Below are positions 6,908-18,600 of a DNA stretch of 64,000 nucleotides, in pieces. Numbering within the stretch: the first letter of the stretch is position 1; each line of letters opens with the position of its first letter. The stretch comes from Pseudomonas sp. R-28-1W-6 (GTDB lineage: Bacteria; Pseudomonadota; Gammaproteobacteria; Pseudomonadales; Pseudomonadaceae). The notes under the pieces are model-generated. The model saw nothing but the letters and a program-made list of their open reading frames with translations, ran no database searches and was not told the DNA's origin. The position numbers and the translations under genes are program-made. Location: positions 92,974 through 156,973 of the forward strand of contig NZ_WELK01000009.1 in NCBI RefSeq assembly GCF_009799925.1. Reading direction: 5' to 3'.

Positions 6908-8845
6908 TTACTCCAGCTCCACCAGCGCCGCGCCTTCGCTGACCATATCGCCTTCGCCGCAGTACAGCGCCTTGACCGTGCCGGCCTGCGGCGCGCGGAT
7001 GCTGTGCTCCATCTTCATCGCCTCCAGCACCACCAGGGCGGTGCCGGCCTCGACGGCCTGGCCGGGTTCGACCAGCACGCGGACGATGCTGCCGTTCATG
7101 GGGGCGGTCAGGCCGCCATGGTGGCTGTGGCTGGCTTCGGCGGCGGCAATCGGGTCGAAGCGGCTGACCGGGTGCAGCTCGCCGTGCCATTCCAGGTACA
7201 GGCTGTCGCCCTGGCGGATGGCCTGCAGGCGGCGCTGCAGCTCGCCGTCACGGTACACCAGGCTCTGGCCTTGCAGCCGCGCATTGGCGCAGGGGCGAGC
7301 CTTGTGCTCAGTCGCACCGCTGCACAGGTGCAGCTCGGTTTCCGCCGGCAGGCCGGCGCGCCAGCCGCTGCGGGCGCTCCACGGCGAATGATAGTCGTCG
7401 TGGCGCGGGCGCAGCGGCTCGCTCTGCACCCAGGCCGCGGCGGCCAGTTGCCAGAAACGCTCGGGCAGTTCGCCGGCGGCCGGCAACAGCTCGGCCTGGT
7501 GGCGGCCGATGAAGCCGGTGTCCAGCTCGGCGTCGGCAAAGGCTGGGTGGGCGAGGATGCGACGGAGGAAGGCCAGGTTGGTCTTGAAGCCGCCCACCGC
7601 GGTTTCCTCGAGCATGGCCAGCAGGCGCAGGCGGGCCTGCTCGCGGTCCTCGCCCCAGGCGATCAGCTTGGCCAGCATGGGGTCGTAGAACGGCGACACG
7701 CTGTCGCCTTCGGCTACGCCGCTGTCGACCCGGCGTCCGGGCCCGGCCGCCGGCTCGCGGTACAGGAGCAGGTCGCCGGAGGCGGGGAGGAAGTCTTGCT
7801 CGGTGTCCTCGGCGTACAGGCGCACCTCGATGGCGTGGCCATTCAGCGGCACTTCGGCTTGGGTAATAGGCAGCGCCTCGCCGCGGGCCACGCGGATTTG
7901 CCAGGCCACCAGGTCGAGACCGGTGATGGCCTCGGTGACCGGGTGCTCGACCTGGAGCCGCGTATTCATTTCCATGAAGAAGAACTGGCCGCGGGCGTCC
8001 AGCAGGAACTCCACGGTGCCGGCGCCGACATAGCCGATGGCCTGGGCGGCCTTGACCGCCGCCTCGCCCATGGCGCGGCGCAGTTCGGGCGTCAGGCTCG
8101 GGGCCGGGGCTTCCTCGACCACCTTCTGGTGGCGGCGCTGGATCGAGCAGTCGCGCTCGTTGAGGTACAGGCAGTTGCCGTGCTGGTCGGCGAACACCTG
8201 GATCTCCACGTGGCGCGGCTGCAGCACGTACTTTTCCACCAGCATGCGCGAGTCGCCGAAGGCCGACTGCGCCTCGCGCTGGGCCGACTGCAGGGCCTCG
8301 GCCAGCTCGGCTTCGCGCTCGACCACCTTCATGCCCTTGCCGCCACCGCCGGCGGCGGCCTTGAGCAGCACCGGGTAGCCGATGGTGTCGGCCGCGCCGC
8401 GGAAGGTCGCCAGATCCTGGGCCTCGCCGTGGTAGCCGGGCACCAGCGGCACGCCAGCGTTTTCCATCAGCGCCTTGGCCGCCGACTTGCTGCCCATGGC
8501 GTCGATGGCGCTGGCCGGCGGGCCGAGGAACACCAGCCCGGCGGCCTCGATGGCGCGGGCGAAGCCGGCGTTCTCGGAGAGGAAGCCATAGCCCGGGTGG
8601 ATGGCCTGGGCGCCGCTGGCCTTGGCCGCGGCGATGATCTTATCGATAAGCAGGTAGCTGTCGGCCGGTTTGGCCCCGCCCAGGTCGACGGCCAGATCGG
8701 CTTCGCGGACATGGCGGGCGTTACGGTCGATGGCGCTGTGCACGGCCACGGTCTTCAGGCCCAGGGCCTTGGCGGTGCGCATCACCCGGCAGGCGATCTC
8801 GCCGCGGTTGGCGACGAGGAGGGTGGTGATCTGCTGGTGGCTCAT
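6908..8845 (-). CDS. liuD: Methylcrotonyl-CoA carboxylase, biotin-containing alpha subunit
   Basis: A 645-residue subunit with the usual three parts: a biotin carboxylase core from the N-terminus (LLVANRGEIACRVMRTAKALGLKT), including the ATP-grasp glycine loop AAGGGGKGMK and the motif FMEMNTRLQVEHPVTE; a linker domain; and a C-terminal biotinyl domain with EAMKM, where K611 carries biotin. It carboxylates biotin with ATP and bicarbonate for transfer by LiuB to 3-methylcrotonyl-CoA. The ATG overlaps the liuC stop by four bases (ATGA), which sets the start and indicates translational coupling; upstream in-frame methionines fall inside liuC. Confidence 0.95.
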   Translation of the reverse strand: MSHQQITTLLVANRGEIACRVMRTAKALGLKTVAVHSAIDRNARHVREADLAVDLGGAKPADSYLLIDKIIAAAKASGAQAIHPGYGFLSENAGFARAIEAAGLVFLGPPASAIDAMGSKSAAKALMENAGVPLVPGYHGEAQDLATFRGAADTIGYPVLLKAAAGGGGKGMKVVEREAELAEALQSAQREAQSAFGDSRMLVEKYVLQPRHVEIQVFADQHGNCLYLNERDCSIQRRHQKVVEEAPAPSLTPELRRAMGEAAVKAAQAIGYVGAGTVEFLLDARGQFFFMEMNTRLQVEHPVTEAITGLDLVAWQIRVARGEALPITQAEVPLNGHAIEVRLYAEDTEQDFLPASGDLLLYREPAAGPGRRVDSGVAEGDSVSPFYDPMLAKLIAWGEDREQARLRLLAMLEETAVGGFKTNLAFLRRILAHPAFADAELDTGFIGRHQAELLPAAGELPERFWQLAAAAWVQSEPLRPRHDDYHSPWSARSGWRAGLPAETELHLCSGATEHKARPCANARLQGQSLVYRDGELQRRLQAIRQGDSLYLEWHGELHPVSRFDPIAAAEASHSHHGGLTAPMNGSIVRVLVEPGQAVEAGTALVVLEAMKMEHSIRAPQAGTVKALYCGEGDMVSEGAALVELE

Positions 8846-9642
8846 GCTTGGGGCTCCTGCCAGGCCGGGGTGCGTTTCTGCAAGAAGGCATTCAGGCCTT
8901 CCTGGCCTTCGGCGCTGACGCGGATGCGCGCGATGGCGTTCTCGGTGTAAGTACGCAGGGCCGGGCTGAGCACGCCGCTGGCGACTTCGCGCAGCAGGTC
9001 CTTGCTGGCGAGCATGGCCTGCGGGCTGTTGAGCAGCAGGTTGCCCACCCAGCTGTCCACCTGGGCGTCCAGCTCGGCGGCCGGGTAGCACTCGGCGAGC
9101 AGGCCCAGTTCACGGGCGCGGGCACCGTCGAAACGCTCGGCGGTCAGCGCGTAGCGGCGTGCGGCGCGCTCGCCTATGGCCTGCACCACGAAGGGACTGA
9201 TCACCGCCGGAGCCAGGCCGATGCGTACTTCGGACAGGGAGAACAGCGCGTCATCTGCGCCGATGGCCATGTCGCAGCAACTGACCAAACCGACCGCGCC
9301 ACCGAAGGCCGCGCCCTGGACTACGGCCAGGGTGGGGATCTGCAGGGCATGCAGGCTGTACATCAGCTCGGCCAGCTCGTGGGCATCACTCCGATTGGCG
9401 TCGTAGTCGAGGGTCGCCGAGTGCTGCATCCAGGCCAGGTCGGCACCGGCGCTGAAGTGCCTGCCGCGCCCGCGCAGCAGGAGGAAGCGCAGGTTCCGGT
9501 CGGCGGCGATCACTTCGAGGGCGCGGATCAGCTCGCGGATCATCGCCGCATTGAAGGCGTTGTTCTTCTCCGGGCGATTCAGCCACAGGGTGGCGAAGCC
9601 GCGCGGGTCTTGTTCCAGCTGTACGGTAGTGAAGTCGGTCAT
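8842..9642 (-). CDS. liuC: 3-methylglutaconyl-CoA hydratase
   Basis: A 266-residue enoyl-CoA hydratase/isomerase-fold enzyme that hydrates methylglutaconyl-CoA to HMG-CoA. The CoA-binding/oxyanion segments RGRGRHFSAGADLAWM and QGAAFGGAVGLVSCCDMAIG are clear, as is the SLSEVRIGLAPAVISPFV segment with the catalytic glutamate. It lies between the two carboxylase subunits, as in other liu (gny) operons, which fixes the substrate better than the fold alone. It overlaps liuD by four bases. Confidence 0.92.
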   Translation of the reverse strand: MTDFTTVQLEQDPRGFATLWLNRPEKNNAFNAAMIRELIRALEVIAADRNLRFLLLRGRGRHFSAGADLAWMQHSATLDYDANRSDAHELAELMYSLHALQIPTLAVVQGAAFGGAVGLVSCCDMAIGADDALFSLSEVRIGLAPAVISPFVVQAIGERAARRYALTAERFDGARARELGLLAECYPAAELDAQVDSWVGNLLLNSPQAMLASKDLLREVASGVLSPALRTYTENAIARIRVSAEGQEGLNAFLQKRTPAWQEPQA

Positions 9643-9660
9643 GGCAGTTATCCGTTCTTC

Positions 9661-9710
9661 GTGGGAGCGGCTTCAGCCGCGAAAGGCATCGCGGCTGAAG
9701 CCGCTCCCAC
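9661..9710. repeat. REP doublet (REPIN) between liuC and liuB
   Basis: GTGGGAGCGGCTTCAGCCGC is followed after a short spacer by its exact reverse complement. The same inverted pair, with a longer spacer, occurs at 28529-28597. This is the classic arrangement of Pseudomonas REP doublets mobilised by RAYT transposases; no RAYT gene is in the window. Confidence 0.9.
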
Positions 9711-9719
9711 GGTAATGAG

Positions 9720-11327
9720 TTACATGCGGAACACGCCGAACTGGGTCGGCTCGATCGGCGCGTTGAGCGCGGCGGACAGGGCCAGGCCGAGCACGTCACG
9801 GGTCTGCGCCGGGTCGATGACGCCGTCGTCCCACAGCCGGGCGCTGGAGTAGTAGGGATGGCCCTGCTGTTCGTACTGGGCGAGGATCGGCTGCTTGATG
9901 CGCGCCTCTTCCTCGGCGCTGAACGGCTGGCCGGCCCGCTCGCTCTGCTCGCGTTTGACCTGCACCAGCACGCCGGCAGCCTGCTCGGCGCCCATCACGC
10001 CGATCCGCGCGTTGGGCCACATCCACAGGAAACGCGGCTCAAAGGCACGGCCGCACATGCCGTAGTTGCCGGCGCCGAAGCTGCCGCCGATGATCACGGT
10101 GAACTTCGGCACCCTGGCGCAGGCCACGGCGGTGACCAGCTTGGCGCCGTGCTTGGCGATGCCGCCTTCTTCGTACTTCTTGCCGACCATGAAGCCGGTG
10201 ATGTTCTGCAAAAACAGCAGCGGGATGCCGCGCTGGCAGGCCAGCTCGATGAAGTGCGCGCCTTTTTGCGCCGCTTCGGCGAACAAGATGCCGTTGTTGG
10301 CCAGGATGGCGATGGGGTAGCCATGCAGGTGGGCGAAGCCGCAGACCAGGGTGGTGCCGAACAACGCCTTGAATTCATCGAACTCGCTGCCGTCGACGAT
10401 CCGTGCGATCACCTCGCGCACGTCGAACGGCTGCTTGGCGTCGGCCGGGATCACCCCGTACAGCTCCTCGCCCGCGTGCAGCGGCTGGATCGGTGCGCGG
10501 CTGTTGAGCACGCCCTGCTTGCGCCAGTTGAGGTTGGCGATGCTGCGCCGGGCGATGGCCAGGGCGTGTTCGTCGTCCTCGGCGTAGTGGTCGGCCACGC
10601 CGCTGGTCTTGCAGTGCACATCGGCGCCGCCCAGTTCCTCGGCACTCACCACTTCGCCGGTGGCGGCCTTCACCAGCGGCGGGCCGGCGAGGAAGATGGT
10701 GGCCTGGTTACGCACCATGATGGTCTCGTCGCTCATCGCCGGCACATAGGCGCCGCCGGCGGTGCAGGAACCCATCACCACGGCAATCTGCGGGATGCCC
10801 ATGGCGCTCATGTTGGCCTGGTTGAAGAAGATCCGCCCGAAGTGCTCGCGGTCCGGGAACACCTCGTCCTGGCGCGGCAGGTTGGCGCCGCCGGAGTCGA
10901 CCAGGTAGATGCACGGCAGGCGGTTCTGCTGGGCGATGGTCTGCGCGCGCAGGTGCTTCTTCACGGTCAGCGGGTAGTAGCTGCCGCCTTTCACCGTGGC
11001 GTCGTTGGCCACGATCATGCACTCGACGCCTTCGACCCGGCCGATGCCGGCGACCACCCCGGCGGCCGGCACGTCCTCGCCGTACACGCCATGGGCGGCC
11101 AGCTGGCTGATTTCGAGGAACGGCGAGCCGATGTCGAGCAGGCGGTTGATGCGTTCGCGCGGCAGCAGCTTGCCGCGCGAGGTGTGGCGTTGCTGGGCCT
11201 TGGCGCCCCCGCCTTCGTGGACCTGGGCGAGCAGGGCGCGCAGGGCGTCGACCTGTTCGAGCATGGCCGCGCTGTTGGCGGCGAACTCCGGCGAGCGGGG
11301 GTTGATCTGGGTATGCAGGATGGCCAT
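9720..11327 (-). CDS. liuB: Methylcrotonyl-CoA carboxylase, carboxyltransferase beta subunit
   Basis: A 535-residue carboxyltransferase that moves CO2 from biotin on LiuD to 3-methylcrotonyl-CoA, giving 3-methylglutaconyl-CoA. Both halves of the crotonase-like fold are present, with conserved stretches [52 protein letters not shown] and [16 protein letters not shown]. Start [20 protein letters not shown] is at the usual family position and length; an in-frame extension upstream runs through a repeat and is rejected. It is separated from liuC by a REP doublet and from liuA by another dyad repeat. Confidence 0.95.
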   Translation of the reverse strand: MAILHTQINPRSPEFAANSAAMLEQVDALRALLAQVHEGGGAKAQQRHTSRGKLLPRERINRLLDIGSPFLEISQLAAHGVYGEDVPAAGVVAGIGRVEGVECMIVANDATVKGGSYYPLTVKKHLRAQTIAQQNRLPCIYLVDSGGANLPRQDEVFPDREHFGRIFFNQANMSAMGIPQIAVVMGSCTAGGAYVPAMSDETIMVRNQATIFLAGPPLVKAATGEVVSAEELGGADVHCKTSGVADHYAEDDEHALAIARRSIANLNWRKQGVLNSRAPIQPLHAGEELYGVIPADAKQPFDVREVIARIVDGSEFDEFKALFGTTLVCGFAHLHGYPIAILANNGILFAEAAQKGAHFIELACQRGIPLLFLQNITGFMVGKKYEEGGIAKHGAKLVTAVACARVPKFTVIIGGSFGAGNYGMCGRAFEPRFLWMWPNARIGVMGAEQAAGVLVQVKREQSERAGQPFSAEEEARIKQPILAQYEQQGHPYYSSARLWDDGVIDPAQTRDVLGLALSAALNAPIEPTQFGVFRM

Positions 11328-11348
11328 CGAATTGGCTCCGGTTCGATC

Positions 11349-11432
11349 CGTAGGATGGAGCGGGGCGCGTAGCGGGCGCTTTCCCGATCCACCGGCTTTG
11401 GTGGAAAACGCTTCGCGGTTTTCCACCCTACG
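11349..11432. repeat. Dyad repeat between liuA and liuB
   Basis: CGTAGGATGGA at the left edge and CCACCCTACG at the right edge form outer arms, with an inner pair around GGTGGAAAACG / CGGTTTTCCACC. It is related to the GTAGGGTG repeats at 6807 and 39527 and fills most of the 118-base gap. Confidence 0.65.
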
Positions 11433-11445
11433 TCAGGCGACAGTC

Positions 11446-12609
11446 TTACTTGGTCTCGTTGAACAGCTCGCGGCCGATCAGCATGCGGCGGATCTCGCTG
11501 GTGCCGGCGCCGATCTCGTAGAGCTTGGCGTCGCGCAGCAGGCGGCCGGCCGGGTACTCGTTGGTGTAGCCGTTGCCGCCGAGGATCTGGATGGTATCCA
11601 GGGCCATCTTGGTGGCCATCTCGGCCGTATAGAGGATCACCGCGGCGGCGTCCTTGCGCGACTCCTCGCCGCGGTCGCAGGCCTTGGCCACGTTGTACAG
11701 GTAGGACTTGGAGGCATTCATGCCGGCGTACATGTCGGCCAGCTTGCCCTGGATCAGCTGGAATTCGCCGATCGACTGGTTGAACTGCTTGCGTTCGTGC
11801 ACGTAGGGCACCACCACGTCCATGCAGGCCTGCATGATCCCGGTGGGGCCGCCGGAGAGCACGGTGCGTTCGAAGTCCAGGCCGCTCATCAGCACCGCCA
11901 CGCCACGGCCTTCGGCGCCGAGGATGTTTTCCGCCGGCACTTCCACGTCCTCGAACACCAGTTCGCAGGTGTTGGAGCCGCGCATGCCCAGCTTGTCGAG
12001 CTTCTGGTGGCGGGAGAAACCCTTGAAGTCGCGCTCGACGATGAAGGCGGTCATGCCCTTGGAGCCGGCGGCGACGTCGGTCTTGGCATAGATCACGTAG
12101 GTGTGGGCGTCCGGGCCGTTGGTGATCCACATCTTGTTGCCGTTGAGCACGTAGTGGTCGCCGCGCTTGTCGGCGCGCAGCTTCATCGACACCACGTCGG
12201 AGCCGGCATTCGGCTCGCTCATGGCCAGGGCGCCGATGTGCTCGCCGGAACACAGCTTGGGCAGGTACTTGGCCTTCTGTTCGTGCGTGCCGTTCTTGTG
12301 GATCTGGTTGACGCACAGGTTGGAGTGGGCGCCGTAGGACAGGCCGACCGACGCCGAGGCGCGGCTGATTTCCTCCATGGCCACCACGTGAGCCAGGTAG
12401 CCCATGTCGGTGCCGCCGTACTCTTCGGCCACGGTCATGCCGAGCAGGCCCATGTCACCGAACTTGCGCCACATGTCCATGGGGAATGCGTTGTCGCGGT
12501 CGATCTGCGCCGCGCGCGGGGCCAGCTCGGCCTGGGCGAACTGGTGGACCGCGTCGCGCAGCATGTCGATGGTTTCGCCGAGGCCGAAGTTCAGGGAGGG
12601 GTAGCTCAT
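11446..12609 (-). CDS. liuA: Isovaleryl-CoA dehydrogenase
   Basis: A 387-residue FAD flavoenzyme that oxidises isovaleryl-CoA to 3-methylcrotonyl-CoA and passes electrons to ETF. The acyl-CoA dehydrogenase signatures [12 protein letters not shown] and MWITNGPDA are present. The catalytic base is in the position diagnostic for isovaleryl-CoA dehydrogenase: E247 in [14 protein letters not shown], while the site used by most other acyl-CoA dehydrogenases is glycine here ([12 protein letters not shown]). This makes the substrate call firm. It is the first enzyme gene after liuR, with a 48-base gap. Confidence 0.96.
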   Translation of the reverse strand: MSYPSLNFGLGETIDMLRDAVHQFAQAELAPRAAQIDRDNAFPMDMWRKFGDMGLLGMTVAEEYGGTDMGYLAHVVAMEEISRASASVGLSYGAHSNLCVNQIHKNGTHEQKAKYLPKLCSGEHIGALAMSEPNAGSDVVSMKLRADKRGDHYVLNGNKMWITNGPDAHTYVIYAKTDVAAGSKGMTAFIVERDFKGFSRHQKLDKLGMRGSNTCELVFEDVEVPAENILGAEGRGVAVLMSGLDFERTVLSGGPTGIMQACMDVVVPYVHERKQFNQSIGEFQLIQGKLADMYAGMNASKSYLYNVAKACDRGEESRKDAAAVILYTAEMATKMALDTIQILGGNGYTNEYPAGRLLRDAKLYEIGAGTSEIRRMLIGRELFNETK

Positions 12610-12657
12610 GGTTCCACCTGTGATTGTCTTTATTAGGTTTGGTAGATAACTGCTTGT

Positions 12658-13038
12658 TCAGGCTTGAGTTTGTTCGAGCGCGGCGAGGCAGCGCTCCTCG
12701 GCGGTATCCAGCTCCAGCTGCATCTGCTGGATGTCCAGCAGCTGTTGTTCGAGCTGGGTTCGGCGCTCGCTGATCTTGGCCATGAAGGTCTCCAGCTGCT
12801 TGCGGTTGCCGCCGCTCGGGTCGTACAGCTCGATCAGCTCCTTGCACTCGGCCAGGGAGAAGCCGATGCGCTTGCCGCGCAGGATCAGCTTGAGAGTGAC
12901 CTTGTCCTTGGCACTGTAGACGCGTTCCTGGCCACGGCGCTCGGGGGCGAGCATGCCCTGCTCCTCGTAGAAGCGGATGGCACGGGTGGTGATGTCCAGC
13001 TCGCGGGCCAGGTCGGAAATACTGTAGTTGGCGGCCAT
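12658..13038 (-). CDS. liuR: MerR-family regulator of the liu operon
   Basis: A 126-residue MerR-type protein. The N-terminal winged helix (YSISDLARELDITTRAIRFYEEQGML) is followed by the second MerR motif (RVYSAKDKVTLKLILRGKRIGFSL) and a long dimerising coiled coil (about 75-120). There is no metal-binding cysteine motif, consistent with an organic or CoA-thioester ligand. It heads the liu operon. Three overlapping copies of an ACGT dyad occupy its own promoter, so it very likely autoregulates and controls liuABCDE from there. Confidence 0.92.
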   Translation of the reverse strand: MAANYSISDLARELDITTRAIRFYEEQGMLAPERRGQERVYSAKDKVTLKLILRGKRIGFSLAECKELIELYDPSGGNRKQLETFMAKISERRTQLEQQLLDIQQMQLELDTAEERCLAALEQTQA

Positions 13039-13061
13039 GCAATGGGCTCTGCGCAGGTGGC

Positions 13062-13104
13062 TTTACGTAAACGTAAGGCTGGTTGACGTTAACGTCAACG
13101 TAAA
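13062..13104 (-). promoter_or_regulatory. LiuR operator array and liu promoter
   Basis: Three dyads of the form TTnACGT-NN-ACGTnAA occur: 13062-13077, 13083-13098 (TTGACGTTAACGTCAA, a perfect palindrome) and an overlapping third at 13089-13104. The first two are 21 bases apart, two helical turns, so they lie on one face of the DNA. On the minus strand a promoter with -35 TTGACG (13093-13098), a 17-base spacer and a weak -10 TACGTT (13070-13075) is embedded in the array. Binding would therefore cover both promoter elements. Confidence 0.7.
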
Positions 13105-13129
13105 ATTGTGCATGGCTGCCGTAAACAAC

Positions 13130-13151
13130 AAGCCCTGCGAATGCAGGGCTT
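13130..13151 (-). terminator. Terminator of the LysR gene
   Basis: Arms AAGCCCTGC and GCAGGGCTT with a four-base loop, followed on the minus strand by TTGTTGTTT. It lies 27 bases after the LysR stop and insulates the liu promoter. Confidence 0.75.
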
Positions 13152-13178
13152 TAAATTCAATCGGTTAGCAGACTTTGC

Positions 13179-14114
13179 TCAGGCTTTGGCTTCGCTCTCG
13201 AGCTTCTTCTCCTGAGTGCTGATCTGCTGGGCGATCTCGATGATCTGCTCGCGCATCCAGCGGTTGGCCGGGTCCTGGTCGGTGCTTTCGTGCCAGTACA
13301 GGTGGGTTTCCAGGGACGGCACATCGTTGACCGGCAGTTGCCCGTAGTGCAGGCCGTGGCGGCGGGCGAAGCGCTCGGGCACGGTCATCGCCATGTCGGT
13401 GTTCTGCAGCACGGTGGAGGCCATCATGTAGTGCTGCGAACGCAGGGCGACCTTGCGTTGCAGGCCCATCTTGCCCAACGACAGGTCGACATAGCCGAGG
13501 CCGCTGCGCCGGCTGGAGATCTGGATATGGGTCAGCGACAGGTATTCGTCCAGGCTGAGCTTGTCCTTGGCCAGCGGGTGGCCCTGGCGCAGGGCGCAGA
13601 CGTAGCGGTCTTCCATCAGCTTGACGTGGCGCACCTGCGGGTCGGTGTTGAGCGGCGCATCGACGGCGAAATCCAGGCGGCCGGCGGCCAGCTCCTTGGT
13701 GGTTTCCCGGCGCTTGGACAGGAAGCTCTCGATCTGCACGTTCGGCGCCAGGCGGCGCAGGCGCTGGAACAGCGGCGGCAGGATCACCGCCTCGGTGAGG
13801 TCGGTCATGCTGATGCGGTAGGTCTTGCTGGCCTGCTGCGGGGTGAAGGTGCGGCTTTCCTGCACCGACACGCGCAGCTGCTGCAGGGCGTTGCGCACCG
13901 GGCCGATGATGTTCTGCGCCATGGGCGTGGGCACCATGCCCTGGGCGGTGCGCACGAACAGCGGGTCGTTGAAGGTTTCGCGCAGGCGGGCGAGGGCGTT
14001 GGATACCGCCGGCTGGGTGATGCCGACGATCTGCCCGGCGCGGGTCAGGTTGGCTTCAGTGTAGATGGCGTCGAAGACGATAAACAGGTTGAGGTCGACC
14101 TTGTTCAGATTCAT
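13179..14114 (-). CDS. LysR-family transcriptional regulator
   Basis: A 311-residue LysR regulator. The N-terminal winged helix (LNLFIVFDAIYTEANLTRAGQIVGITQPAVSNALARLRETFNDPLFVRT) is followed by a periplasmic-binding-protein-like effector domain (about 90-295), and a charged tail ends the protein. It is divergent from an acyl-CoA dehydrogenase across 160 bases, so that gene is the probable target and a fatty acyl or related metabolite a plausible effector. I could not pick out a convincing T-N11-A operator. The opening resembles the NodD/SyrM/MexT branch (VDLNLFIVFDAI). Confidence 0.85.
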   Translation of the reverse strand: MNLNKVDLNLFIVFDAIYTEANLTRAGQIVGITQPAVSNALARLRETFNDPLFVRTAQGMVPTPMAQNIIGPVRNALQQLRVSVQESRTFTPQQASKTYRISMTDLTEAVILPPLFQRLRRLAPNVQIESFLSKRRETTKELAAGRLDFAVDAPLNTDPQVRHVKLMEDRYVCALRQGHPLAKDKLSLDEYLSLTHIQISSRRSGLGYVDLSLGKMGLQRKVALRSQHYMMASTVLQNTDMAMTVPERFARRHGLHYGQLPVNDVPSLETHLYWHESTDQDPANRWMREQIIEIAQQISTQEKKLESEAKA

Positions 14115-14274
14115 TGCGGGCTCTCGTCATGCCGATCCAGGGCGCCGGATCATATATCGGTGATGAATGTTAATAAGCCATGAAAATAGGTTAGATAAAT
14201 CCAGGACCCTGTTCTAGCATCATTTGCAGATTGAAACCACACCCTTGCCCCGTACCGTCAAAAGGTAGCTGCCC

Positions 14275-15504
<1,230 letters not shown>

Positions 15505-15536
15505 GCCGGCCGCGCCGCACCCTGACCGCACACGCC

Positions 15537-15566
15537 AAGGCCCGCCACTGCGGGCCTTGGTGTTTC
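15537..15566 (+). terminator. Terminator of the acyl-CoA dehydrogenase gene
   Basis: Arms AAGGCCCGC and GCGGGCCTT with loop CACT, followed by GGTGTTTCTG. The stem is strong but the T-run is short. Confidence 0.7.
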
Positions 15567-15661
15567 TGCTGCAGACACAATGCCTGGACCGCCTGCGTAA
15601 TTCCAACTGCTGGCTATAGTGGTAGAGCAGTAGCAGAGTCATTACAGGATGTAGGGGGCGT

Positions 15662-18600
15662 ATGTTGATGCAACAGCGCACTGCAGTCATGAGTGCTTTG
15701 TGCCAAGCGGTGAATACTCATCTGGCCCCCTGCCTGGAGGCCTTGATCGATGCCTCTATTCGAGCACTGAAAGAACAGCGCCTGGCGGCGCGCAGCAACT
15801 ATGAGGCCCAGGGCTGCGAGGATCTCCTGCGCCTGTGCGGCGCGCTGCGCGAGCGTGTCATCCTGGAAACCGTCGAGGCCATCCTGGCGCTGCTGCCCGC
15901 AGGCATCACGCCCCAGGCCGTGGCGCCCACCAACGAGAGCGAGTGGCACCTGGTCGATGATGCCGAGGTGGAGGAAATGCTCGAGGCGCGCCGCCTGGTG
16001 CGCCAGCTGCGCGAGTCCCTGGGTGTCATGGAGTGGCGCAGCTGCGCCAGGCTGAACAGCCTGACCGGGGCGGCGGCCAAGGACCGCGAAAGCCCGCTGT
16101 CGCTGGAGTTCATGGTGCGCGAACTGCAGGCGCAGCTGCACTTGCGCGAGCAGTTGCCGGCCGTGCGCGAGCTGTTCTATGCGGTGGCGGCGAAGGAACT
16201 GGGACACGTGCTGCACGCCTATTTCAAGCAGCTGGATACGGTTTTCAGCGAATTCCAGATCGAGCCGTGGATCGACCCGGCCGTGCATCCCGCCGAGGAA
16301 CGACAACGTTCGCGCCCCCAAAACAAGGCGCCGGACGCCCCCTATCAGGCGATCCAGCAGCTGCGCGCGGTGGGCACCGGCACGGGCGGCGCGGCCGCAG
16401 CGCCGGCGGCGAACGCTGCGGTGGCGCTGCCGGCGCTGGATGGCGCCTTGCTGCAACAGGCGATGGCCCAGGTCAAAGGCCTCAGTCTCCCGCCGCAAGG
16501 CTGGTCGGCCGAGGATTTTCTGCACGAACTGGGCGCCGCCGGGGCCGCGCTGTCACCCCGCCAGCGCGACGACGCCGGGGTGGTGGCCGAGCTGTTCCAG
16601 CATATCGAGCAGGAGCAGGGCATCGCCGCAGAGATCAAGCCGGCGCTGCGTCGCCTGATGGCGCCCGTCGCCCAGGCGGCCATGCTCGAACCCGCCGCCT
16701 TTGCCGATGCCACCCATCCGGTGCGGGCGACCCTGGACAAGTTGATCCGCCTCTGCGAGTTCTCCGATCCGCCCAATCACGCCCTGGAGCAGCGCGTACA
16801 GCAGCTGATCGAGGGGATCGTCGAGGATTACCAGGGCGACAGCGCGGTGTTCAACCGCTGCCACGACGAGCTTGAACAGCTGCTGGCCGTGCAGCAGCGC
16901 GCCTACCACAACAACGCCGAGCGCGTGCGCCAGTACAACCGTGGCCGCGATGCCTTGCAGCAGGCGCGGGAGCAGGTGGGGCGCGAGCTGGCGGGGCTGT
17001 TCGGCGAGCAGGCGCCCCAGGTGCTGCTCGACTGGCTGGAGGCGGGCTGGCGCGACCTGCTGGTGCATGAACTGATCCGCCATGGCCAGGACGGCGCCGA
17101 ATGGCGGGACGACCTGGCGCTGATCCGCCAGCTCAATGACAGCCTGCGCGCGCCTGCCAAGGGCGGCGAATCGGCCCCGCTGCTGGAGCAACTGCGCCAG
17201 CGCATGGAGAACTTCCAGCCGGGCCAGTACCGGCATACGCCGGTGCTCAAGCAGCTGCAGCGGCAGCTGGCGGGCGAGCAGGCGGTTGAACTGGTTGGCC
17301 TGGCCGAGCCGGCGCCCGAGCCGACGCCGCAGAGCCCGGATCCGGCCTTGCAGCGCTGGCGCGAGCGGGTGCAGCAGCTCGGCGAAGGCGACTGGCTGGT
17401 GACCCAGCGCGGGCAGCACCTGCAGCTGGTGTGGGCCAATGCGGCCAGCGATCACTATGTGCTGGTCGACCGCCAAGGGCGCGAAGCCGGCAGCTTCACC
17501 GCCCACGAGCTGACCAAGCAGCTGGCCGCCGGCTGGATCGGCAGCTCCGCGCCCGAAGGCCAGGGGGTGATCCAGGATCACCTGGAGAATATCGTCGGCA
17601 AGCTGTACCGCGATATCGCCTATGCCCGCAGCCACGACGAACTGACCGGCCTGCTCAATCGCAGCAGCTTCGAGGCGACGGTGGCGCAGGCCCTGGCCAG
17701 CAATGAGCCCTGCGCCTTCATCTACGGCCATATCGACCAGTTCAGCGTGCTCAACTCCAGCTTCGGCCCGCTGGCCGGCGACACCTACCTCAAGCAGACC
17801 GCCAGCCTGCTGGCCGAGCAGCTGCCCGCGACGGCGACCCTGGCCCGTGTCGGCGGGGTGGATTTCGCCGTGGTCGTGCCGCAGGCCGACCAGGCACGGG
17901 CCAGCCAGCTGGCCGAGCAGCTGCGCGCCGCCATCGAGGCCAACCCGCTGGAGTGGCAGGGCCATTCGCACGGGGTGACCATGAGTTTGGGCATCGTGCT
18001 GACCAGCGAATGCCACGATGTCATCAACCTGTTCCGCGACCTGCAGATCGCCTGCAATACCGCCAAGGAGTTCGGCCGCAACCGCACGCACATCTACACC
18101 GACGAGATCGACGGCGCCCGCACGGGCCTGATGGCCATCGCCGGGCGGGTGGACGACATAGTCGAACGCGGCGAACTCAGCCTGCGCGTGCAGCAGATCG
18201 CCCCGGCCGCCGTGAGCGATACGCAGCTGCCGCACTATGAAGTGCTGCTGGTGATGGAGAACGAACTCAAGCTGCTGGACTTCATCAGCGCCGCCGAGCG
18301 CTACAACCGCATGACCAAGGTCGATCGCTGGGTGCTCAAGCGGGTGTTCACCGAGCTGGCGCAGCATCCGGGGATCTGGGCGCGCTGCAGCGGGGTGTCG
18401 GTCAACCTGTCCGGCAGCAGCCTGAATGACGACAAGATGCTCGAGTTCATCGAGGCCCTGTTCGAGGACTATGCGGTACCGGCGCACAAGATCTGCTTCG
18501 AGCTGACCGAAACCGCCGCCGTGGCCAACCTGACCAAGACCGCCGACCTGGTGCGCTACCTGCAGCGCTTCGGCTGCACCTTCTCCATCGACGATTTCGG

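Noticed and set aside
7004..8950. 648-residue plus-strand frame over liuD
   Set aside because: Shadow of liuD; low-complexity, with no ribosome site or family match.
13130..13151. Hairpin as part of the LiuR operator
   Set aside because: It has terminator form on the minus strand after the LysR gene and no ACGT core.
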